Assembly: GCF_021390715.1 (NCBI RefSeq)
Contig: NZ_JAJGWT010000004.1
Location: 306-64,305, forward strand
DNA from: Tenacibaculum piscium
GTDB lineage: Bacteria; Bacteroidota; Bacteroidia; Flavobacteriales; Flavobacteriaceae
Direction of reading: 5' to 3'
DNA: 64,000 nucleotides
The translations under genes were made by a program, and so were the position numbers. Below, in pieces: positions 57,473-64,000 of this stretch; within the stretch, counting starts at the first letter, position 1, and each line of letters opens with the position of its first letter. Under the pieces are notes generated by a model. That model saw only the letters and a program-made list of their open reading frames with translations, was not told the origin of the DNA and made no database searches.

Positions 57473-57802
57473 TTTGCCGTCATTTTTTACCACTATATTT
57501 TTTTTAGATGAAATTTAAACAGGCTCTGAATTCTTTTATGTTGATGAATTTTAATTCACTTTGCTATTAAATAAGTTTTCGGTACAATTTTTTTGAAGGA
57601 AAAAAATCACTCGAACTGACAGGTTATTTAATTTTTAAACAGGTTTTTAAGTATTATGATAATTTACTCAACTTATTTAACATGTTTTTAACGAAACGTT
57701 ATTAAACCTTTACTGAACTTTGAAGTCTTACCAGAAGTCTTACCAATTATTATTGAATCGCTTTTTTGTACAATACATACTTGATAAAAAAATCAACAAA
57801 AG
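57473..57802. other. Intergenic spacer with two repeat fragments
   Basis: It holds the right end of the aaatttaaacaggctct element (57507-57527) and a diverged copy of the TCGATACAATTTT/AAAATCACTCGAA repeat (57576-57621). The last 150 nt should contain the promoter of the barrel gene, but no consensus pair is visible. Confidence 0.55.
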
Positions 57803-60262
57803 ATGAGAAAAATTCTACTTTTAATTACTATTTTATTTTCTATAACCTTGTTTTCACAAAAATCAACAAGAAATCGGGCTGAAATTTCTAAAATAACCGT
57901 AACAGGAAAAATTATAGAAGCAAGCACCAAACAACCATTAGAATACGCAACATTAGTAGTAACTCACTTAAAAAATAATCGTATTTCAGGAGGAATTACA
58001 GATGCTAACGGAAATTTTTCTATTGAAATCCCAACAGGAACCTATGGTTTAAAAGTAGAATTTATTGGCTTTAAAACAAAGAATCTTAAAAATACGAGTT
58101 TCACAAAAAACACCCATTTAGGCACTATTCTATTATCCGAAGATTTAGAAACATTAAATGAAATTGAAATAATTGCCGAAAAATCAACCGTAGAAATTCG
58201 ATTAGATAAAAAGATTTATAATGTTGGTAAAGATATGACACTAAAAGGCGGTACAGCTTCCGATGTTTTAGACAATGTTCCGTCGGTAAATGTAGATGCA
58301 GTAGGCGCTGTAAGCCTACGAGGAAATGAAAATGTCCGTATTTTAATTGATGGAAAACCCTCTGCCCTAGTTGGCTTAACAGGTACAGATGCTTTGCGTA
58401 ATTTACCAGCCGATGCTATTGAAAAAATAGAAGTAATTACCTCGCCATCGGCACGTTATGATGCAGAAGGAACAGCAGGAATTTTAAATATCATCCTTAG
58501 AAAAGGAAAAATAACAGGAATTAACGGTTCGGTAAATGTTACTGCTGGAAATCCTGATTTATTTAAAATTGCACCTAATTTAAATTATCGCACCAAAAAA
58601 TTTAACTTATTTTCCAATCTTGGTTATTCGTACCGAAAAGGTCCTGGAAATTCACAAACTACTTTTTCATATTTAAAAAATGGCATTTTAGACAGCACAC
58701 AAACCGAAGATAGAACTTTCGATAGAAAAAATAATAGTTTCAACGCTTCAGTTGGATTGGAATATTACCTCAATCAAAATAGCTCGATTACAGGTAATTT
58801 TGTGTACCGAAAAACAAACGGAGATGATGTTGCTACCAACATAACCAATCGTTTTTTACTTGCTGATAAAACACAACCTTTATATGATGAAATCCGAATT
58901 GAAAATGAAAATGAAGACGGAACTGACAAACAATATTCAATAAATTACACCAATAACTTAAATGATTCAGGACAGAAATTAACCATCGATTTGCAATATG
59001 GCGATAGTCAAGAAACAGAAAAATCACCTGTAAGTGTTGATGGAATTTTAGCTGAATTAAATTCACAAATAACAAATTCTAAAGAAAAATTACTTCAAAT
59101 AGATTATGTGTTGCCAATTGGCGAAAACAGTCAGTTTGAAATAGGACACAAAGCAAGTTATCAAGATTTAACGTCTGATTTTAGCGTAAATATTTTAAAT
59201 CCAAAAGATAATTTCGACCCTTCAAATGCAATCACTTTCAAGCAAAATATCTATGCATTTTATACGCAATATGGAAGTAAAATACATAAATTCTCATATC
59301 TTTTAGGACTGCGTTCAGAAATTACAGACATTGATTTAGAGGTATTAACGACCCAGCAAAAATCAACAAAAAAATATACAGAATGGTTTCCAACCGTAAA
59401 TTTAGGCTATGAATTAAGCGACTCCGAAAACCTTAGTTTGGGATACAGCCGTCGTTTAAAAAGACCTCGTCATTGGTTTTTAAATCCTTTTGAAAGTAGA
59501 AGTTCAGCGACCAATATATTTAGAGGAAATCCCGATTTAAACCCAACCTTTACCAGCTCTTTTGAAGCAGGATATAACACAAAAATTCGAAAATTTAATT
59601 TTGGAACTTCATTATATTATCAATATTCAACAGATATTATTGAAGGTGTTTCAATTATCGAAGAAAGAAATAACACGAATGTTTTTGTGCGTCAGCCCTT
59701 GAATTTGAATAATGAAAAACGCTACGGATTCGAGTTTACGAGTACTTATAATCCCATAAAAAAAGTGCGATTATCAGCAAGTTTTAACTATTTTAAATTT
59801 AATACCGATGCCTTTCTATACACATATACGGCAAAAAATGGTTCAGAAATAACGACAAAATTACCCGAGGTCAATGAAAATAGTTGGTTTGCACGTTTTA
59901 ATACACGCATTACGCTTCCTGGAAAAATAGATTGGCAAACACGTTTAATGTATCGAGGAGCAAAAAATAATGCACAAACTGATAGAAAAGGTATGTTTAT
60001 GGTAAATGTAGCTTTTAGTAAAGATATTTTGAAAGAAAAAGCTTCTATCATCCTTAATGTTAGTGATTTATTCAATTCTCGTAAGCGGGAAAGTACGACT
60101 TATTATGGCGGACGTGAAAATCCTTCAACAATTTCAAACGGAACATTTCAATGGCGTGAACGTCAGATTTCATTGAGTTTTACGTATCGTTTTAATCAGA
60201 AGAAAAAAATGGAAAAAAATGGATCTCAAAATAATGGCGGTGATTCAGAATTTAGTGGCTAA
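57803..60262 (+). CDS. TonB-dependent-receptor-like outer-membrane barrel protein
   Basis: This 819-residue protein has a signal peptide (cleavage near residue 19), a CarboxypepD_reg-like domain (about 32-115: VTGKIIEASTKQPLEYATLVV), a TonB-plug domain (about 130-235: SLRGNENVRILIDGKPSALVG) and a long beta-barrel of the 'outer membrane beta-barrel family' type, ending FTYRFNQKKKMEKNG. No clear TonB box is visible, and no SusD partner is adjacent. It probably imports or binds an unknown ligand. It is monocistronic. Confidence 0.88.
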   Translation: MRKILLLITILFSITLFSQKSTRNRAEISKITVTGKIIEASTKQPLEYATLVVTHLKNNRISGGITDANGNFSIEIPTGTYGLKVEFIGFKTKNLKNTSFTKNTHLGTILLSEDLETLNEIEIIAEKSTVEIRLDKKIYNVGKDMTLKGGTASDVLDNVPSVNVDAVGAVSLRGNENVRILIDGKPSALVGLTGTDALRNLPADAIEKIEVITSPSARYDAEGTAGILNIILRKGKITGINGSVNVTAGNPDLFKIAPNLNYRTKKFNLFSNLGYSYRKGPGNSQTTFSYLKNGILDSTQTEDRTFDRKNNSFNASVGLEYYLNQNSSITGNFVYRKTNGDDVATNITNRFLLADKTQPLYDEIRIENENEDGTDKQYSINYTNNLNDSGQKLTIDLQYGDSQETEKSPVSVDGILAELNSQITNSKEKLLQIDYVLPIGENSQFEIGHKASYQDLTSDFSVNILNPKDNFDPSNAITFKQNIYAFYTQYGSKIHKFSYLLGLRSEITDIDLEVLTTQQKSTKKYTEWFPTVNLGYELSDSENLSLGYSRRLKRPRHWFLNPFESRSSATNIFRGNPDLNPTFTSSFEAGYNTKIRKFNFGTSLYYQYSTDIIEGVSIIEERNNTNVFVRQPLNLNNEKRYGFEFTSTYNPIKKVRLSASFNYFKFNTDAFLYTYTAKNGSEITTKLPEVNENSWFARFNTRITLPGKIDWQTRLMYRGAKNNAQTDRKGMFMVNVAFSKDILKEKASIILNVSDLFNSRKRESTTYYGGRENPSTISNGTFQWRERQISLSFTYRFNQKKKMEKNGSQNNGGDSEFSG

Positions 60263-60266
60263 TTTT

Positions 60267-60366
60267 CTTTTGGGCGTTCGAGCGGGCTTTCATTACTCGC
60301 TTTTTAGTTTGATGCAAAAAAGCACCAAACTAAAAGAGCTCAAACATGCCATTCAATCCCTAACGC
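60267..60366. repeat. Dispersed GGGCGTT...CAATCCCTAACGC element
   Basis: Starts GGGCGTTCGAGCGGGCTTTC and ends TTCAATCCCTAACGC. The central hairpin pairs TTTTAGTTTG with CAAACTAAAA (about 60305-60333). Read on the minus strand it has the same layout as the CCCCGATTGAAGC family: GGATTGAATGGCATGTTTGA-GCTC, hairpin, then GCGAGTAATGAAAGC. To my recollection similar elements are common in Bacteroidota. Confidence 0.6.
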
Positions 60367-60417
60367 AATTCTTAGTTTTTTTTGATGATTTTTCTCAATT
60401 CGAGAACAGACAGGACA

Positions 60418-60448
60418 GACCTCACAGGTTTTAGAAACCTGTGAGGTC
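60418..60448. repeat. REP-like hairpin, GACCTCACAGGTTT palindrome
   Basis: GACCTCACAGGTTT (60418-60431) and its exact complement (60435-60448) with a 3-nt loop. A frequent intergenic palindrome in Flavobacteriia, from memory; not coding. Confidence 0.6.
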
Positions 60449-60512
60449 TAAATATGCAATAAATTGTCAGCTTAAAAAACTTAGTAAAAAAGAAAAATTT
60501 TAGCAAAAATCC

Positions 60513-60596
60513 CTAGCCCCGATTGAAGCTTTGTTTGAGCTCCTTTTTTGATTTTTCTTCAAAAAAGAGCGAGTGCGGAAAGCGGGAAATAGCTTC
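60513..60596 (+). repeat. Dispersed CCCCGATTGAAGC...AAGCGGGAAATAGCTTC element, copy 3
   Basis: Same as 257-339 and 6183-6268, with a single change in the terminal AGCTCC (AGCTTC). It lies 24 nt before the hairpin at 60620-60657. Confidence 0.75.
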
Positions 60597-60619
60597 AAAA
60601 AAATAAAAATAATAACCAC

Positions 60620-60657
60620 AACAAAAGCTCGTTCAAAATAATGAACGAGCTTTTGTT
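60620..60657 (-). terminator. Terminator of the small membrane protein gene
   Basis: AACAAAAGCTCGTTCA pairs exactly with TGAACGAGCTTTTGTT around AAATAA. It lies about 30 nt past the stop codon of the minus-strand gene. Confidence 0.8.
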
Positions 60658-60686
60658 ATGTATATCTGTTAAAAAACTAGCTAAAA

Positions 60687-60860
60687 CTACTTACCTTCAG
60701 CAGCTCTCTTTGCTTCTTTTTTTAATTTCAAGTTCTCTAAAATTGTTCCACCAATCCAATAAGGAACAACAAATGTTAATAAGAAAATTAACAACCAAAA
60801 ACCAGTTGTAAAAATAAACATGAATAATACTAATCCTGAAAATTGTGAAAAATCTAACAT
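60687..60860 (-). CDS. Small integral membrane protein, function unknown
   Basis: This 57-residue protein has a short amphipathic start, about 30 strongly hydrophobic residues (VLFMFIFTTGFWLLIFLLTFVV) and a basic C-terminal tail (LENLKLKKEAKRAAEGK). An in-frame ATG at 60890 lies inside the promoter (60888-60918), so the ATG at 60860 (MLDFSQF) is the real start. Gene boundaries are well supported by the promoter and terminator; no function is known. Confidence 0.78.
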   Translation of the reverse strand: MLDFSQFSGLVLFMFIFTTGFWLLIFLLTFVVPYWIGGTILENLKLKKEAKRAAEGK

Positions 60861-60887
60861 TTGTTTTCTGTAATAATTGTTATAAAG

Positions 60888-60918
60888 CAAAATTAGAACT
60901 ATTTTTCTTTTTATCCAA
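60888..60918 (-). promoter_or_regulatory. Promoter of the small membrane protein gene
   Basis: On the minus strand TTG (60916-60918), 20 nt, TAATTTTG (60888-60895). Confidence 0.75.
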
Positions 60919-60970
60919 TAAAATAATAGAAAATATGATAAAAATCACGACTAAAAACTATAAGAATTTG

Positions 60971-60978
60971 TAAATTTG
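60971..60978 (+). promoter_or_regulatory. -7 promoter element of fumC
   Basis: TAAATTTG, 50 nt before the fumC ATG; no matching -33 TTG. Confidence 0.5.
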
Positions 60979-61028
60979 AATCAACTTAAAATGATATTCT
61001 TTTAAATAATTTTATAAATAATTTTAAA

Positions 61029-62429
61029 ATGACAAAATACAGAATCGAAAAAGATACCATGGGAAATGTAGAAGTTCCTGCGGATAAATATTGGGGAGCG
61101 CAAACAGAACGTTCTCGTAATAACTTTAAAATAGGTCCTGCTGGCTCAATGCCTCTAGAAATAGTACATGGTTTTGCATATCTTAAAAAAGCCGCGGCGT
61201 ATACAAATGCAGCATTAGGTGTTTTATCAGAAGAAAAAAGAGACTTAATCGCACAAGTTTGTGATGAAATTCTAACAGGAAAACACGATACTCAATTTCC
61301 ATTAGTAATCTGGCAAACAGGTTCGGGAACGCAAAGTAACATGAACTGTAACGAAGTAATCGCCAACAGAGCGCACGAAATTGCCGGTAACGTTATTGGT
61401 GAAGGTGAAAAAACCATTCAACCAAATGATGATGTGAACAAATCGCAATCATCAAACGATACTTTTCCTACAGGAATGCACATTGCAGCCTACAAAAAAA
61501 TTGTAGAAGTTACCATTCCTGGAGTTGAGCAATTACGTGATACGTTAAAAGCAAAATCGGAAGCGTTTAAAGATGTTGTAAAAATTGGACGTACGCATTT
61601 AATGGATGCTACTCCCCTAACCTTAGGACAAGAATTTTCTGGTTATGTAGCACAATTAAACTTCGGATTAAAAGCTTTAAAAAATTCTTTAGAGCATTTA
61701 TCGCAATTAGCTTTAGGTGGAACTGCTGTTGGTACAGGATTAAATACGCCTGCTGGTTACGATGTTTTAGTTGCAAAATATATTGCTGAATTTACAGGTT
61801 TACCTTTTATTACTGCCGAAAACAAATTTGAGGCTTTAGCTGCTCACGATGCTTTTGTTGAAACGCACGGATCTTTAAAACAATTAGCAGTTTCTATCAA
61901 TAAAATAGCCAACGATATTCGTATGATGGCTTCAGGACCTCGTTCTGGTATTGGTGAATTAATTATTCCTGCAAACGAGCCAGGTTCTTCTATTATGCCA
62001 GGAAAAGTAAATCCTACGCAAGCAGAAGCAATTACGATGGTTTGTGCGCAAGTGATGGGGAATGATGTTGCGGTTACTGTTGGTGGTACGCAAGGTCATT
62101 ACGAATTAAACGTTTTTAAACCGATGATGGCGGCAAACGTATTACAATCTGCTCAATTAATTGGAGATGCTTGTGTGTCTTTCGATGTAAATTGTGCGGC
62201 TGGTATTGAGCCAAATCATACTAGAATTACAGAATTAGTAAATAATTCTTTAATGTTAGTTACTGCGTTAAATACGAAAATCGGATATTATAAAGCTGCG
62301 GAAATTGCAAACACGGCACACGCAAACGGAACTACGTTAAAAGTAGAAGCGGTTCGTTTAGGGTATGTTACCGAAGCTGAATATGACCAATGGGTAAAAC
62401 CTGAAGAAATGATTGGTGGCTTGAAATAA
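61029..62429 (+). CDS. fumC: Class II fumarate hydratase
   Basis: This 466-residue enzyme interconverts fumarate and malate in the TCA cycle. The superfamily signature [15 protein letters not shown] (about 318-332) is present, as are the substrate-binding [13 protein letters not shown] and [13 protein letters not shown] with the catalytic-region [10 protein letters not shown]. It needs no iron-sulfur cluster. The length is normal. Downstream come two dispersed repeats and a hairpin at about 62588-62622. Confidence 0.97.
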   Translation: MTKYRIEKDTMGNVEVPADKYWGAQTERSRNNFKIGPAGSMPLEIVHGFAYLKKAAAYTNAALGVLSEEKRDLIAQVCDEILTGKHDTQFPLVIWQTGSGTQSNMNCNEVIANRAHEIAGNVIGEGEKTIQPNDDVNKSQSSNDTFPTGMHIAAYKKIVEVTIPGVEQLRDTLKAKSEAFKDVVKIGRTHLMDATPLTLGQEFSGYVAQLNFGLKALKNSLEHLSQLALGGTAVGTGLNTPAGYDVLVAKYIAEFTGLPFITAENKFEALAAHDAFVETHGSLKQLAVSINKIANDIRMMASGPRSGIGELIIPANEPGSSIMPGKVNPTQAEAITMVCAQVMGNDVAVTVGGTQGHYELNVFKPMMAANVLQSAQLIGDACVSFDVNCAAGIEPNHTRITELVNNSLMLVTALNTKIGYYKAAEIANTAHANGTTLKVEAVRLGYVTEAEYDQWVKPEEMIGGLK

Positions 62430-62453
62430 GCTTTTTTTATTAGATATAAACGT

Positions 62454-62576
62454 CATGCTGAATTTATTTCAGCATCGCATTAACAGAAGAACTACGGCAA
62501 ATCAGGATGCGAACCTGAAATAAATTCAGGTTGACGGATGTGATGTTTTTTTTCAGATAAAATTTAAACAGGCTCT
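62454..62576 (+). repeat. Hairpin ATGCTGAA/TTCAGCAT plus aactacggc element copy
   Basis: ATGCTGAATTTATTTCAGCAT (62454-62474) is directly followed by a copy of the aactacggc element (62489-62576) whose own hairpin is AACCTGAA-ATAAA-TTCAGGTT (62511-62531). The two hairpins look like variants of one motif, with compensating arm changes. Confidence 0.7.
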
Positions 62577-62587
62577 TATTAAACTTA

Positions 62588-62626
62588 AAAAAATCCCTGC
62601 AATTTATAATTGTAGGGATTTTTGTT
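62588..62626 (+). terminator. Probable terminator downstream of fumC
   Basis: AAATCCCTGCAATT pairs with AATTGTAGGGATTT (one G-T pair), followed by TTTG. It lies about 160 nt past fumC, after the repeats. Confidence 0.7.
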
Positions 62627-62636
62627 TTTTAAATCT

Positions 62637-62644
62637 TATTTTTG
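62637..62644 (+). promoter_or_regulatory. -7 element of the YkgJ-type gene
   Basis: TATTTTTG; a TTG at 62610-62612 is slightly far (24 nt). Transcription from here supports the ATG at 62709, not the in-frame ATG at 62622. Confidence 0.5.
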
Positions 62645-62708
62645 CCCTCGCTATAAAAATAACTATTACTCATTTTCAACAATTCATTTCAAAAATAAAA
62701 CATACAAA

Positions 62709-63575
62709 ATGCAAGTAACAAAACTAAATTCTGAAAGTATATTACCGCTTACCTGCTCCCGTTCTGGATCGTGTTGTTTTGGAAAAGATGTAATGCTGAA
62801 TCCGTGGGAATTATTTAGTTTTAGTCAAGAGAAAAAAATCACAACAAAAGATTTTCGAAATCTTTATACCGAATTTGGCGGTATTCAATTACTTTTTGAT
62901 GGAAAATCAGACAAAAAAGGACAAAAAGCATGCAGTCAATACTTAGATAATATGGGATGTAGCGTTCATGTTGGTCGTCCGTTAGCCTGTCGTTTGTATC
63001 CGTTAGGGCGACAAGTGCAATTTGAAAAAGCCGAATATATTTATGAAGGAAACGCTTTTCCGTGTTTAACAGATTGTTCCGAAGTATTAGATTTACCTAA
63101 ACTTAGTGTTGGTGAATATTTAAAAGGACAAGAAGCGCATCAGTATGAAAAAGCATTAGATGCCTATTTAATGGTGATGCAAAACATTGCCGATATTGGT
63201 TTTGAATTACTTTTAGATTCTGGTTTATCCGATTCTGACGATACCAAAACACTGGCTTCTTGGAGAGAAATAGGACAAGAAACACATGAAATATCCGCAG
63301 AAAGAATTGGTAAAGAATGGCTAGATTATTTAATGATTCCAAACATAACAAATCATGAGAATAACCCTGTTATTTTTGCTCAAAAACACAACGATTTTCT
63401 GCTTTTAAAAGCTCAAGAAAAATTCGGAAACTTACAAACGCTTCAAGAACTTCACGAAGCTTCGGTTTTAATAATTGCCGTGGCATTGCATTTATCAAGA
63501 GGTTTAAGAGCTGATACAAAAGGACTTTCAGAACATTGGATTGCAACTGCAAAAAACCACGGTGCTAAGGAATAG
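62709..63575 (+). CDS. YkgJ-family cysteine-cluster protein
   Basis: This 288-residue protein has an N-terminal cysteine cluster (CSRSGSCC near 15-22, then a Cys in KKGQKACSQY, a Cys in NMGCSVH and PLACRLYPLG), the pattern of the YkgJ/UPF0153 family, which probably binds zinc or an Fe-S cluster. The C-terminal half (about 120-288) is helical and unassigned. The start at 62709 (MQVTKLNSES) follows the -7 element; an upstream ATG at 62622 lies in the preceding hairpin. The molecular function is not known. Confidence 0.82.
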   Translation: MQVTKLNSESILPLTCSRSGSCCFGKDVMLNPWELFSFSQEKKITTKDFRNLYTEFGGIQLLFDGKSDKKGQKACSQYLDNMGCSVHVGRPLACRLYPLGRQVQFEKAEYIYEGNAFPCLTDCSEVLDLPKLSVGEYLKGQEAHQYEKALDAYLMVMQNIADIGFELLLDSGLSDSDDTKTLASWREIGQETHEISAERIGKEWLDYLMIPNITNHENNPVIFAQKHNDFLLLKAQEKFGNLQTLQELHEASVLIIAVALHLSRGLRADTKGLSEHWIATAKNHGAKE

Positions 63576-63675
63576 TTAAAGTTTTTACGATATCAAGTTT
63601 ATTGCCTATTTTTAATTCTTGAAATTATACTCAAAATAACACACAGAAACCAAACTTTTTCTTAATTAGCAGATA

Positions 63676-64000
63676 ATGAACGAACACGAAAAATATATGA
63701 GTGAAGCTGTAAAATCAGCTTTAAAAGGAATGCAAAATAATGAAGGAGGTCCTTTTGGTTGTATTGTTGTAAAAAATGGCGAAATTGTAGGAATAGGAAA
63801 CAATAAAGTAACTTCTACCAACGATCCAACAGCACATGCAGAAGTTACAGCAATTAGAGATGCCTGTAAAAATCTAGGTTCTTTTCAGTTAGACGGCTGT
63901 ATTATTTACACTTCTTGCGAACCTTGCCCGATGTGTTTAGGCGCAATTTATTGGGCTCGCCCAGACAAAGTATACTACGGATGTAATCAGCAAGATGCGG
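63676..64000 (+). CDS. Nucleoside/guanine deaminase (partial, runs off the window)
   Basis: The first 108 residues are visible. They carry the zinc-deaminase motifs HAE (HAEVTAIRDAC) and CEPCPMC, the Cys-x-x-Cys pair that binds zinc. GGPFGCIVVKNGEIVG at the start is typical of guanine-deaminase-like members rather than TadA; either is possible without the C-terminus. The start ATG at 63676 is the only good one. Confidence 0.88.
   Translation, partial: MNEHEKYMSEAVKSALKGMQNNEGGPFGCIVVKNGEIVGIGNNKVTSTNDPTAHAEVTAIRDACKNLGSFQLDGCIIYTSCEPCPMCLGAIYWARPDKVYYGCNQQDA

Overview
The window is a low-GC chromosomal segment from a marine-type member of the Flavobacteriaceae (Bacteroidota; Tenacibaculum/Polaribacter-like). 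The evidence is a Bacteroidota promoter signature (TTG, about 19-21 nt, TAnnTTTG) in front of several genes, SusC-type outer-membrane barrel and lipoprotein genes, a family-typical MnmE and YidC, a CarB that lacks its allosteric domain, and several dispersed hairpin repeats of a kind common in Flavobacteriia. The species assignment is inference. No tRNA, rRNA or CRISPR array was seen.

Region 1 (1-20748) is ordinary chromosome: aquaporin Z, a small Cys-rich membrane protein, an orphan ECF sigma factor, an Nramp-like transporter, lipoyl synthase, a cystathionine beta-synthase-type enzyme, a LolC/E-type permease, an exo-muramidase (NamZ/DUF1343) lipoprotein, an outer-membrane barrel paired with a 700-residue coiled-coil lipoprotein, a giant alpha-2-macroglobulin with an intact thioester, and the operon miaE - DUF4268 gene - mnmE.

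Region 2 (20730-36324) is an integrated mobile element of about 15.6 kb. It sits exactly at the 3' end of mnmE between perfect 28-bp direct repeats and leaves MnmE intact. It carries a MerR/excisionase-like gene, a tyrosine recombinase, a 2.1-kb repeat-rich gene-free region, a second HTH/excisionase-like gene, a small winged-helix-like gene, an SF3 (P4/D5-type) helicase, a zinc-finger/TOPRIM primase-like protein, an autoregulated Fic protein, a complete type III restriction-modification pair (mod-res) and a 3' remnant of a type I hsdR gene. No relaxase, conjugation or virion genes are visible, so it resembles a satellite or mobilisable island whose cargo is defence. Paired TTGTACC sites at both ends look like integrase arm sites, and iteron-like ATGTAG arrays recur through it.

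Region 3 (36325-47641) is a second accessory block directly outside the right attachment site. It opens with a scar of a deleted fic locus and continues as a tightly packed type I restriction operon: hsdM, a DUF1016 (YhcG-type) nuclease gene, hsdS, a 1058-residue GHKL-ATPase/DUF3883 protein and hsdR. The insertion of the GHKL-ATPase/nuclease-like gene between hsdS and hsdR, overlapping hsdR, is the best candidate here for an undescribed or little-described defence arrangement.

Region 4 (47642-64000) is again ordinary chromosome: a GlmU-like protein, a small exported protein, an acyl-CoA thioesterase, carB, rpmH, pyrG, yidC, a TonB-dependent-receptor-like barrel, a 57-residue membrane protein, fumC, a YkgJ-type Cys-cluster protein and the start of a nucleoside deaminase. 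Intergenic spaces hold copies of at least five dispersed repeat families, one with 17-bp terminal inverted repeats.
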